Assembly: GCA_002749535.1 (NCBI GenBank)
Contig: MZZL01000402.1
Coordinates: forward strand, 186,001-250,000
From: Apophysomyces variabilis
Lineage: Eukaryota > Mucoromycota > Mucoromycetes > Mucorales > Mucoraceae
Direction of reading: 5' to 3'
Length of the DNA stretch: 64,000 nt
Shown here one piece after another: positions 50,691 through 61,275 of the stretch; positions within the stretch are counted from its first letter, which is position 1; each line of letters starts with the position of its first letter. Under the pieces are notes generated by a model, which was not told where the DNA came from, did no database searches, and worked only from the letters and a program-made list of their open reading frames with translations. The position numbers and the translations under genes are program-made.

Positions 50691-51344
50691 ATGTCTCATC
50701 GCTCTCGATTATCGCAACCCATTCAATTTGTTTCCAGTAATTCACCTCTTCAGACGGTCCCGAAGCCACAATCCAATGGCAACGCTGTAGCCGAATTCTA
50801 TAAAACCGTAGTCTCTTCCTCTTCGTCCGATATAGCCTCATCACAAAACCCAGCATCCACATCAACAACAGCAGCAACAGCATCCACATCAGTACCTAGA
50901 CAATTGAAGCCGGGTGAGCTATGGTGCAGGACTTGCGCCATGGCTGTCCCCTCTGCATCGTACGACCGTCATATAAAGGGCACAGCCCATCTTGTGAGCG
51001 CCGAGACATTGCCAGCACCTGATTTACTTGTGCTCAATGCGACCAATGTCGGTTTTAAGATGCTCAGGGCGAGTGGCTGGGAATATGAACAAGGGTTAGG
51101 TGTCTCCAACCAAGGACGAAGACATCCAATAGCAACAACATTAAAACAGGATCGGCGGGGCATTGGCTGTCCCAGTGATCGAAGGAAACGAGTAACACAT
51201 CTTCATTATGAAATTGATCGAACAGCACGAGAACGACGGCGGGCTGAACGAGCAGCGCAACCTTTATCTGGAAAGGAAATTGCTAGAAGAGATAAAGAGG
51301 AATCAAGGAAACGAACGGCATTACTTCATTATCTGAATGAATAG
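50691..51344 (+). CDS. Zinc-finger and G-patch domain protein (GPANK1-like)
   Basis: A single exon of 217 aa. After a Ser/Thr-rich N-terminus comes a matrin/U1-like C2H2 finger (CRTCAMAVPSASYDRHIKGTAH, about residues 79-100). A G-patch follows at about residues 115-160: GFKMLRASGWEYEQGLG, then HPIATTLKQDRRGIG. The C-terminal 50 residues are basic and charged, mostly helical. G-patch proteins activate DEAH RNA helicases or take part in RNA processing. The C2H2 + G-patch order without ankyrin repeats matches fungal GPANK1-like proteins. It starts only 86 nt after the stop of the upstream membrane-protein gene. Confidence 0.85.
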   Translation: MSHRSRLSQPIQFVSSNSPLQTVPKPQSNGNAVAEFYKTVVSSSSSDIASSQNPASTSTTAATASTSVPRQLKPGELWCRTCAMAVPSASYDRHIKGTAHLVSAETLPAPDLLVLNATNVGFKMLRASGWEYEQGLGVSNQGRRHPIATTLKQDRRGIGCPSDRRKRVTHLHYEIDRTARERRRAERAAQPLSGKEIARRDKEESRKRTALLHYLNE

Positions 51345-51463
51345 ACATATTTTTGTCTCTCTTTTTCTCTTATTTTTTTTATTTACATGGCTATTGGATC
51401 GCTTTCTGGTTATCGAAACGGAAAGACAAGAAAAGGCTGAAAAATACAAGGGAAATAAGAACT

Positions 51464-52165
51464 TTAGGATGGAGAAGGAGGACGATGATCATGATGAAGA
51501 TGACCAGGTGACTGTCGATGATGATGATGGTGATGGTGATAATGGTGTAGGTGTTGGTGACGCGGATGATATGGATGTGGATGATGAGACACTGGCAGTG
51601 GCTGCAATTCTCCTTGACCTTCCGTATCTCCATCATAACCGGAAGAAGGTGTAGGAATCTCGTTCTGTATCCTCTCCTCGTCGGGAAAGTTGGTGGACAC
51701 CCGTAGGTATCTTTTGGTCGCCTCATTGGCACGTTCGAACCCAGCCGCATTAACGGCCCCTCTTGCCGCGAAGTCTCGTTCTTCCTTGGGCAATTCGGCC
51801 ATCACTTTGGCTGGTGGTGGTTCCAAACGCTGATCAACAGGATCACCTAAGAATTGACCTGAATAACCTCTCTTGTCTTGATCCGATGTAGTGACTATGG
51901 CTGGACCGCTTTCCACTGGGTGATCGTGTGTTGAAGGAGGAGAAGAGGAAGTGGTAGCAGCACTCGCAGCAGCAGTCCGTTTGGCACTACGGACAGCTTG
52001 CTGCAGTAGCCCTTGATTTTGGTCTGTGTCGTCTTCCTCCATAATGTCTGTATCATTCATACTTGATTCCGATGCCTCTATACCCGATTCCGATTCATTC
52101 ACTTGGAAACTCATCGCCGGATCGACTGATTCTTTAGATGAGGACTTGGAAGGGATTTTGTTCAT
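51464..52165 (-). CDS. Hypothetical acidic protein with His-rich tail
   Basis: A single exon of 233 aa, starting MNKIPSKSSSKES. An upstream in-frame ATG (52253-52255) would add a Phe/Leu-rich leader-like stretch, so the inner start is preferred. Residues 1-70 are Ser/Glu/Asp-rich. The centre has a conserved-looking core (KVMAELPKEERDFAARGAVNAAGFERANEA, interrupted here only for brevity by its Ala-rich middle). The tail is a His/Pro run. It lies tail-to-tail with the G-patch gene, 119 nt apart. No domain is recognised; ordinary residue use over the core supports a real gene. Confidence 0.6.
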   Translation of the reverse strand: MNKIPSKSSSKESVDPAMSFQVNESESGIEASESSMNDTDIMEEDDTDQNQGLLQQAVRSAKRTAAASAATTSSSPPSTHDHPVESGPAIVTTSDQDKRGYSGQFLGDPVDQRLEPPPAKVMAELPKEERDFAARGAVNAAGFERANEATKRYLRVSTNFPDEERIQNEIPTPSSGYDGDTEGQGELQPLPVSHHPHPYHPRHQHLHHYHHHHHHHRQSPGHLHHDHRPPSPS

Positions 52166-52795
52166 GCTGTATGTGGCAAGCGAAAAGTGTAAAAATAGAA
52201 AAAAGAAGCTGAGAAACAATGATATGAAATTGTTCCAGAGATATGCCAGCTGCATTTTCGCCCTTTATCCTGTTTGCTTAAGGCAGAAGCAAAATAATTT
52301 AGCCGAAGAAAGTGCTTTGCTTTGGCTTGGGAAGACCATGATTGACAGATAGAATACTGCCCAAGCATATTTTTCCTACATAAACATAATAAAAACCTTA
52401 TGGATAGACCAAATGTATAATTGCCATTTACAAAGCTCTTTAGATATGAGATTGTTTATAATGACCGATTCAATAGCTATCGAGAGGTGCATAACCCAGA
52501 TAATTCCTGTTTACAATGGCTTAAGTACGAATCTTTCTTAGTAGAACGTATATTTATTTACAGAGAAAGAAAGACACAGTTTGTTCATTATATTATCCAG
52601 CATGTAATGGAGAAGAGGGATGCGTTTTCTCGACTCTTTCTACCACACAATGCAAATCAAGCCACCAAGTTTTCTGCTTCCGACGGCAGGTTATAACTGG
52701 GCAGATACCAATAAGGCCCATTCCCTGATTTTCGCCATATCTGGTACGACAGAAAGCCAAAAAAAAAGTTATTATTATAAACGCTTGTCCCCACT
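52166..52795. other. Divergent promoter region of the His-rich gene and MMS19
   Basis: About 630 nt. Open stretches here are short and overlapping in different frames, without motifs. AT-rich overall. The last 60 nt before the MMS19 start are A/T-rich (ending TTATTATTATAAACGCTTGT). No gene is supported. Confidence 0.5.
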
Positions 52796-55700
52796 ATGTC
52801 ATTACTGGAACGAGAGGTGTCCAATTATATGGTCGCAACAGGCGATCAGTCGACCGAAGCTATTCAGGCAGCCGAAAAAGTAGTAGAATGTAAACGAAAT
52901 GAATGAGCTTTCTCTTTTGCATGAAAAAGTTCAAAGTCTGATTTGCAATTCACGATCTAGTGGTGAACGACAGTAATGTGCAAGAAAACTTGCTGCGGCT
53001 AATTCAGTCCATGGGCGAATATCTGACAAGCGAAGACGAATTTATTCGCGCCAAAGGTCGATTATACAAAAAGAAATCGAAATATGCTTATCTAACCAAA
53101 CGCGTACACGATAACAGCGACTGGTCTCTTGTCCTACACATTGCAGCATTGTAAACATGAGTCTATCAATGAATCAGCTGGTAAACAATACGTAACAGCA
53201 GGTTAGAATACTGAACGTCACTTTCATTTCTTTTTAGTCACCGTGCTTGTGGACTTTTACTGTGAGAGATTGAGGGAAAAGACAAGCGTGTCCAATTTAT
53301 TGAACGGTCTCATGGCATTGACCGAGTTTGAAAACTTTAACGGGAAAAATGCAGTGACAGTGGCTAAAAGGTTTGGTGACAGCATGATATCTATGACTTA
53401 ATTCTTATGGATTGATTGACCGGTGTCTGTGTTCATAACGGTAGGATATTTGAACGTGTGGAAGTGCAGCGTCATCCTCAGGTTGCTCGCAATACGGCCT
53501 ACCGAGTATTCACCAATCTTGTGATTAGACATGCTGCAGGTAAAGCAAGATAGAGCATGTTGTGACAGGAGAAGAGCAAGATGATGGAATTTTCTCTCCT
53601 TTTTTGGTTTAGTGCTGAAAACGATCAACAATGAGTTTGTCTATGGATTCACAAAAGCGATGGATGGAGAAAAGGACCCGCGTTGTCTGATGTCGGCATT
53701 TAAACTTGTGAAGCTGATCATTAATGAATTTGATATATCCACTTACGTCGAGGTACGTAGCTAAATCATAACCTTTGGTCTTTTGATAACTAATACTGCA
53801 ATTTATCCCTAAGGATCTCTTTGAAGTGACATTTTGTTATTTCCCTATCACCTTCAAACCACGTCCGGATGATCCTTACGGCATCACTGCTGAAGATCTT
53901 AAGATCAGTTTAAGGTAATAATAGCGTTGCTTTGTTAGGTATGGGATCTGATACCTAGACGACCTACTAGACAATGTCTATCTGCTACACCTCTTTTTGC
54001 AAAGTTTGCCGTACCGTTGATACTTGAAAAGTTGTCATCCACCTCTGGTAGTGCCAAAGTATGTGTGCACTGATCAAGGGTTTTAAAAAGAGAGAGGATT
54101 AGCTCATGCAGACAAACAAAAAATTGCATAGAAAGATTCAATGGAGACCCTGACGGCTTGCGCACCTGTCTTTGGAGCACAAGCATTATCGCCTAACATT
54201 GAGGAGATATTTGACAGTTTGAAAGTGGAGGTACACAATTGCGCTGTGATTCTCACTTTTTTTTGGCTAACCGTTTCCGGCGTTAAGGTTCTGCATGCCA
54301 CCGATGAAAGTTTGGAAAACGCTGCGCTGCAGGCTATCACGAGCGTTGTCGCCACGCTTGCTGCGGGCGTTGGTGGCTTTATAGCCGATCCAACCGAGAA
54401 AGCTTTGAAACCTTTGATTGATGAATGTGTTGCTAGTCTGAAGGATACTGAACTGAAAAACGCAAAACCCAATGGTCGCATTTTGCATGCAGCTGCGTCG
54501 GCGTCAGGTACAGAGAGATCTATCTCTATTTCCCCAGTTTGCTAAAAGGATAGTTGTTATGAAGACCCTGCTTGCACTTACATTGTGAACTCGGTGATTC
54601 CTTTATTACTCCGATACTATCGCGAGACAGAGGTGGCGACTCGTCGCAAAGCTATCCTTGACGTTATCTTGGAATTTTTGGAGGCTGGAAGAGAACTCTA
54701 TGGTTCTGTAAATACCGATTCAGACAGTATGTTAAAAGCTTATCGAACGTGTCATTTTTATTTATTGTATGGAAACGACAGTGGATCAAGATTGCGTTAC
54801 TCCTTTGTTAGCTTACAAAGAGCGATTTTTTTCTACCTTTGAGATGGCGCTGATGGCATCGAACGAATATAATGGTTTGCGTTTATCGGGTCTTCAAGGT
54901 CTCAAGCAGATGATCCTGACAAAAGATTATTTATCGTCAGACGAGGCAAGTATTCTTGTGCAAATATGTTACTTCGTGCTAAATCCCTGGGTAGACGGGT
55001 ATTGCCATCCAATCGTTCAACAAAATGCTTTTGGACGAGGCTGACGAGGAATTAAGGTACAGACGTGTGATGACATAGGATGATACGGCTGTTCAGTTTC
55101 TTTAACACTGTGACAGGTCGGCAGCTTTGCAAGCATTAAGTGTTGTTGCAGAATTCAACAGCCAGTATCTCGTGGAACAAACTATACCAGCACTGATGAA
55201 TCGCCTACCCAAATCATCTAACGAAGTGCACCCCATCGGTTATGCACAAATTCTGCGCGCCCTAAAGACATTGTGTCCCTTCCCAGCCGTGTTTGAGATG
55301 ACAACGCCTCTGCTTTTACGCCACTTCGACTTGCTGTGCGAAACGGGTATGTGTATTTATTGCGTGTGAAACCCGCTTGCACGAGATTTAACATATCTTC
55401 TCGTAGAAACGAGCGAAGCATACCCACGCGCTGTAATTACGACACTACTCGATATCTTGAACATAAAATCCTCCCAAGGTCATGAAGATGTGAAGCAATG
55501 CATTGATACAATTATACCACATCTGTTGTCAGATGTAGTCAGACATTCTCTGTCGGATCAGAACCAGATCATTCTATCTGCAAGTATTTTGGAACCAATT
55601 GCATCGACGATTAGCCTTGTTTTCCAGAAGGCCGATTCTACGTAAGTGAAACTTCCTAGGAGACAGCAACCGGTAAGGACTTTTGTAACTAACCCATGGA

Positions 55701-57272
55701 TAGTGAACAAAAACGTATTGTAGACCGAATTTTTGCCTTGTACCGCGATGGTGATTTGTCTGCTTTCGCGATTTCCTCCACGACAGCCTTCAGTCCTTTC
55801 AGTGTGCGTCTCGAACAAAAATCATTTGCTTTCCGAAAACTAACTAGTACTTTCTTTTTTCTCTAGGATGCAGCTCCCGAGGCGCAGAAAGAAACCGTTC
55901 TTTTGTTTTCCGCAATATTATCGTCTTGCAGAAAAGATGTATGTCCACGAAAAAAGGAAGTGTGTGGAATGATGGATCTTAACGGCATAATTTAGATGGT
56001 GTTCCCTATTGCATCTACCGAGGCATATCTGGACTATCTGACCGAATTGGTATTAAAAACAACGAATAGAAACCTGGCTGTCTCATTAGCGAGAATAATT
56101 GGTTCAATGATTAACAAATGGCTTGATAGTAAGTGCGCTATGGCTGCTATATGATATACTTAACAACGGGTTTACGATTAGAAGCGTCATTGTCATTATA
56201 TGTGGAGACAGCGTCCAAAAAACTGCAGACTGTGATTGAGCAGAGAGACAGCCAGAACGCATTGCTTGTGTACCTATGGGTTTGTATTTCTGGCACGATC
56301 ATAGGCCTCACTGGTATTAATCTTGTTCCACAGATTGCAAAAGCCTTAATCATGCGTTCCCATGCGTCGGGATACGAATTGGCAGCTAAAATCATAGAAT
56401 GGTGTTCTGATCTGGCCTACAGTGATCAAGCCCCGCAAGGCTTTGATATCCTTGTAGGTGATGATCTACTGGCGCTTAACAAGCCCTCGTTTGCAACGAT
56501 GACGGTAAGGCACAAGCCTTGATAACACAGCATTTAATCATATACGCAACTATTCTGTAGATTCTTTATAAACAACGTTTCTTTAGTCATTGTCTTCCCC
56601 GCTTACTGGATGGCTTCCGTGCGTCAGATGAAGGTTCGTTACTTTTCGTTCTTTGTTTTCCCTTAGTACTGTTCTCTCTATGACTAGGTTTTCTAACCAT
56701 ATTCTAGAGGTGAAGCATAATTACCTGATTGCGCTTTCGTATCTCTTGAAGAACGTACCCAAACAAATTCTTTTGGATGAATTACCACCTGTAAGAGCTT
56801 CCAGGGGTTACTAGCCATAGGTTTTAAATCTTTCCATTTCTAGCTTATTCCTCTTTTAGTCCAATCCTTGTCACTCGATGAACCTACACTCAAGGTGTCC
56901 ACGTTGGAGACGTTCGGCTTGGCTATCAGAGAGGCGCCTGAAGCAACGACGCCTCATGTCCGAACGATTATTCCTGCATTATTACAACTACTTAAGGAGG
57001 AGAACCCTTTAACTGTCCGTATGGCCGCGTTAAAATGTTTGGAACAGTTCCCTATCGGACTACCCAACGAGGTTCTGGTCCCTCATGTGAATTTTGTCAC
57101 AAAGCAGCTCGCTCATTCATTAGACGACAAAAAGAGGGTAGTGAGAAAAGAAGCTGTCGACTGCAGAGCGAAATGGTAAGATAGGAGGGATTGGCAATAA
57201 TTCAGCAAACTCATCTAAACACTACTTTCTCATACTTGTTTTCTTTCCAGGTTTTCTGTAAACACGTTATGA
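52796..57272 (+). CDS. MMS19: MMS19 (Met18) cytosolic iron-sulfur cluster targeting protein
   Basis: HEAT-repeat adaptor of the CIA complex that delivers Fe-S clusters to DNA repair and replication enzymes such as XPD and primase. 23 exons join in phase into 1038 aa, close to the human length (about 1030). Starts: 52796, 52961, 53118, 53238, 53445, 53613, 53814, 53971, 54132, 54288, 54565, 54782, 54995, 55117, 55407, 55704, 55867, 55996, 56185, 56561, 56708, 56844, 57251. Ends: 52889, 53056, 53180, 53370, 53539, 53752, 53914, 54058, 54230, 54507, 54726, 54945, 55056, 55346, 55641, 55803, 55938, 56128, 56504, 56633, 56790, 57175, 57272. Family landmarks: MSLLEREVSNYM, LIQSMGEYLTSEDEFIRAK, VLVDFYCERL, GEKDPRCLMSAF, and the C-terminal DDKKRVVRKEAVDCRAKWFS. 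The intron after 54945 appears to use a GC donor. The last exon encodes only seven residues. Confidence 0.93.
54946..54994 (+). other. Probable GC-AG intron in MMS19
   Basis: The intron reads GCAAGT at its 5' end and GGGTAG at its 3' end, 49 nt long. The preceding exon ends in GAG and the join (SSDE then TGIAIQSFNKML) keeps phase 0 and matches the expected spacing of the HEAT-repeat helices. Using the nearby GT (after CTT) would leave an intron of only about 37 nt. Confidence 0.65.
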
Positions 57273-58245
57273 ATAGGTTTTCTTTTATAAGCAATAGTAA
57301 TAAAAAATTTAACTAAGACCGCTAGAACCATGATTCACGTGTGTATAGCATAGACATAAACGGGAAGGAAAGTTAACCTTTGACGGATGAAAGGCTATTC
57401 GGGATTATTAAAGGCATTTTTCGGAAACAAAGGAGATATGGATTCTTTCTAGAATGCAAGCCTGCTTAATTATGTGTGAATATCAGTGTAAATTACAAGG
57501 CCTTAACTGGATGGAAAAACCGAAGCAGAGCTTGGATAAATTATGGTTACTATCACTGTATTAATGTTATCGTTATTTAGACCCATGTTTCTTTTATTAT
57601 TCAAATCATTGCTTTAAGTCAGTAGTTTTCTGATGAGTTAAACGAAAATAAAATAGTTTGTTCCATTCTTTATTAGTTTGTTCGGAGTGTATGCGGTGGA
57701 GGATGAAATATCGTTCAACAAGCACGAGGAAATAATGGGATGAGGAAAATAAAATTGTATATGGCCGATTAGAAAGAAGCTCTTATAACGGTTATTTATC
57801 TGGTCCGTTAAGGATGCATTTTTTTAAATAGAGCAAAAGATAGAAAGTAGATCATTAGAAATCAATTATTGTTCGAGAAGACCCTTTTTTTCTTGTTTTT
57901 ATGCCAGTTTTATTCATAGTCCAACTGCTTTTTGAGTAATGGGTAAGTCAATACCGGTTGTAATGGTCACACTATTTGAAAAATTTGGTTGTTTTTCCTT
58001 GTATAACTACGGCTTTCCTGGAAACTAGGCCGATCAAAAATCTGGCTTAGAGTTATAATGCAAAAGCAAATCGACCTGTGGAGTATTGTGTGTGTTCCTC
58101 TTTTCCTTTTTTTTTCCGTTAACAGTCGGTCCATCTATCGGAAGCTTACTTGAGACTTATAAAAAGAAGAAGCCCTGCCGCGATAAAAATCTACTCTTGT
58201 TTTCTTTCTTATCAGGAATAAGTTCTTTTATTTTCTTATACGATC
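57273..58245 (+). other. AT-rich intergenic region
   Basis: Nearly 1 kb between MMS19 and the secreted protein gene. AT-rich with AATAAAA-like signals near 57640-57660. No gene was seen; the right end carries a TATA box. Confidence 0.5.
58158..58165 (+). promoter_or_regulatory. TATA box of the Gly/His/Asp-repeat secreted protein gene
   Basis: TATAAAAA lies 88 nt upstream of the ATG at 58246, with a T/C-rich leader between. The same arrangement is seen for the other secreted cysteine-rich gene at 34358 (87 nt). Confidence 0.6.
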
Positions 58246-58758
58246 ATGGTCAAGGCTTTCTCGGTTATCTCTGCTATCGCTATCTTCGGCTTTGTTAGCG
58301 TCCACGCTGGTCTTCTTCACGATCTTCTTCACCACAAGGATGGTGACCACAATGATGCTCCCTATGGCAGCGACGACCATTGGGATGGTCACGACGGCCA
58401 TGATGGTTATGGTGGCCATGACGGCTACGGTGGCCATGATGGTTATGATGGTCACGATGGCAAGGATGGCCGCTACGGCGGAAACTCTCACATCCCTGGT
58501 TATGACGGCGATTGGGATAACGAAGCGCACACCTGGGGTCCTCCCTTGTTTGGCTCGCCTGATGTCCAAAACCCTGAGCCTCATCCCAACTGGGCCTGTA
58601 TGTGCTTCAGTGACGAAAACACTGACAGACTCTGCTACAAAGCTGGTGGCCTAACTGGTCAATTGAGCGGTAATCATGTCTGTATCGTCTCTGAATACAG
58701 CTATGGTGCCTTCCAACACCATTGCGGAGGTGCTCACTGCACGCAGCTTGGCGGTTAA
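58246..58758 (+). CDS. Secreted protein with Gly-His-Asp repeats and a six-cysteine domain
   Basis: 170 aa, single exon. A signal peptide (MVKAFSVISAIAIFGFVSVHA) precedes a His/Asp-rich segment (LLHDLLHHKDGDHND) and then repeats of about five to six residues, of the type GGHDGY / DGHDG, across about residues 42-78. The C-terminal third has six cysteines spaced C-x-C-x9-C-x15-C-x13-C-x4-C, the same core spacing as the protein at 34358-34609. His/Asp repeats could bind metal ions; this is inference. The gene uses C-ending synonymous codons (GGC, GAC, CAC, TAC) more than its AT-rich surroundings, as seen in highly expressed fungal genes. Confidence 0.85.
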   Translation: MVKAFSVISAIAIFGFVSVHAGLLHDLLHHKDGDHNDAPYGSDDHWDGHDGHDGYGGHDGYGGHDGYDGHDGKDGRYGGNSHIPGYDGDWDNEAHTWGPPLFGSPDVQNPEPHPNWACMCFSDENTDRLCYKAGGLTGQLSGNHVCIVSEYSYGAFQHHCGGAHCTQLGG

Positions 58759-59492
58759 ACAGAAAATGACGGAGAGAAAATGATACCAACAATCTCTTGA
58801 TTTGGTGATTTGGCTTGTGGATAGGATACACCTACACACAATTTGTTGTTTCCAGTACTGAAAGGAATAAATATTGAATTTCTTTTCACACGCACCTATG
58901 TGTATTTTAACGCTCATTTACGTAACAAGTGTTTCACTATAGCTCCATTTGTTTTGCATGTCGATATTTTCATTTCCAAACATCAGGGTTCTCACCTAGC
59001 ATGCTTTTACGAATGGCAATTTAGTTCGTACCAACACTAACCTGAGGGGTAACTACAACAACATTAAACAGCATCATTGTTTTGAAAGGCAAATATTTGT
59101 AATTATAGAAGAAAAAAAGACAGATTTGAAAGGGGAGTTCAGTTTATTGATCAAAACAGGATAATGCATAGCTTGACAGAAAGGAACAACTGAATTAGCG
59201 TGCTTTTGCGTCACACCGCGTGTTGTTCAACCAAAGATAACTTTGTCTAACAGGCTCACGGGTTTTATCCCAATTTTCAAATGTATTGCATTTACCAGTG
59301 GTTTATCCGGCCTTGCCTTATTTCTCTAGGGTCAAATAGACTATACTTAAAATCAATGGGCAAAACCTTAGATATTATTCACTAGGATTACTACACAATT
59401 AATGAAAGCTTTATATATGATTTGATCTTTTGCAGTGTTTGTGTAAAGACATCGTTAGCACAGTTTATACGTAACAGTTATTGTTATACTTG
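58759..59492. other. Convergent 3' spacer
   Basis: About 730 nt of AT-rich sequence between the secreted protein stop and the stop of the minus-strand glycosyltransferase. No supported gene; short open frames have no motif. Confidence 0.5.
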
Positions 59493-61275
59493 CTACACGA
59501 CTTTAACTTTTCTGGTGTTCATCAAATGGCACGATATCCTGCAAGACGCGGTTTGGAGTGCTTTCCATATGAAAAAGGCTACCATGATAGGAAACAAACT
59601 GAGCACCGCGTAAAGATCGATGTTATATGCTTTCAGAAAGGACATATCTCGAGAAGCTTCGTATCGGTGAGGTAACTTTCCGTTGACATTTGTAAGTGCG
59701 ACTTCCTCTACCAGGTTCGCACCACGTATGGCACCATGCTTGGAATGTATCTGCATCATGGTCTTGTACCGATCAATGCTTTGTTGCATGACTCCATTCT
59801 CGTCGAGCGCCACTTTCCGGATAACCTCGAAGGCCTCACGTTGAGATGCCTTATAAGACAGGCTAGCACCCCATTTATTGCGCTCCGACTTTAATGCATT
59901 TACCGGTTGGTCTACGGAGAATGGAAATATGACCAAGCGTTTTCCTGCAGAAAGAGACTCAAACACAGAGCCTTGGCCGCCATGAGACAGAAACAAGATA
60001 ACGGAAGGATGATGCAATATAGCTTGTTGTGGTGCCCATTCAAGGAATAATCCACTGAACGTAGCATTAACATGTTGTGGTTCTCCAACAGCATACAAGC
60101 TTCCAGACGACGTAGTGACCACATTAGGTAAATCTTTGGATGGATTAGCCCATATGAAACCGTCTAGGATGCCTCTTTCCATATTTTCATATAGAGCCGT
60201 TAAGATTAGTTTGGCGTCATCAGAGGTAGATACAAGTGTTTGACCAAAAGCAACATATGCGACGCTTCGCCTTGTATCCAGGAAACGACGTAAAGAATGT
60301 GAAAGCGTATCACTGGAGCCAGTAATGATAGGTCCCACCAGTTCTACCAAAGGTCCCATTGGCCGAGGTGCCTCGAAACCAATGAAATTATTGACTAGCT
60401 TCAATGAATCCTTTCCAAGATTGTCCAAAAATCTATATCCGTCTTTAACTCCCATTTCGACTTTGTATTGGAGTAGAATATCTAACTGCCGTTTTAAACG
60501 AATGATTGTCACCAAAGGAGAGATAAATCTGTTGTAAAACCGTACGCCAAATGATTGATGAAGAGTTGTATCGTCTTGATATGTGAATGGGTCCACATTT
60601 ACATAAGGTGCGGCAGAATCTGCACGGAGTTAGCTTAAACTGAGGAAGCTGTCGCGAACCAACCTCTTGAATGTGACCATGCGGAGGTTACAATTGATGG
60701 TATGTTTGCTTTGCTACCTGCGTCCAAGCAAGCCAGATTCATGGAGTCACATATAACCAGATCGACATGAAGATCTTCTATTATATGGCGAAGAATCGTA
60801 TGCTCTGACAGGGGAAAAAGATAAGTTCAGTAAGCCTACTTTGCCCTTACCGCTACCTTCTTTGTAGTATTTTATCCAAGCTTCCAAATACTCTGCTGCA
60901 AGATCAATTGCGTCTGTATGTGATGACTGTGCCGTAACTGGAATAATATTTTCTTTATACGAACCAATAGATTTCACATCGATTCTGCCGTGGCCTTTCG
61001 CAAACTTCGCGTGATCATCCTATCGTCAGAGAAGATTAAGTTATATGGAAAGGGCCTGATTGGAGACTTACCCTTGTTACGAACACGGTTTGATAACCTC
61101 GTTTTGAAAGTTCATCCATTATGTCCAAGACCCAATTAACATGCGAAGACCCTCCAGTGAAAGCCGAGAAAAGCACAGTTTGTGGAGTGCGAAAATCACT
61201 ACTCGATTGCTGGCTTTGCGTTACTATTGCCAGCCAAAGAAACACAAATATAAAGTACGATTCACACGATAACAT
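59493..61275 (-). CDS. UDP-glycosyltransferase, membrane-anchored
   Basis: GT1-family enzyme expected to move sugar from a UDP-sugar to a small lipophilic acceptor. Four exons, 61072-61275, 60851-61019, 60664-60804 and 59493-60619, give 546 aa. A signal peptide (MLSCESYFIFVFLWLAIV) and a C-terminal TM segment (YAVLSLFPIMVAFFIW) suggest ER type I topology, as in animal-type UGTs. The N-terminal acceptor side has the start of the fold FSAFTGGSSHVNWVLDIMDEL, where the His fits the UGT catalytic base position. The UDP-binding signature runs from about residue 366: WAPQQAILHHPSV, FLSHGGQGSVFESLSAGKRLV and FPFSVDQPVNA. The family THGG appears as SHGG. The acceptor substrate is unknown. Confidence 0.9.

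Noticed and set aside
60664..60718. A possible intron with donor GTAGC at 60717 in the UGT gene
   Set aside because: The reading frame runs on through it with conserved UGT residues (SKANIPSIVTS), so the segment is exon.
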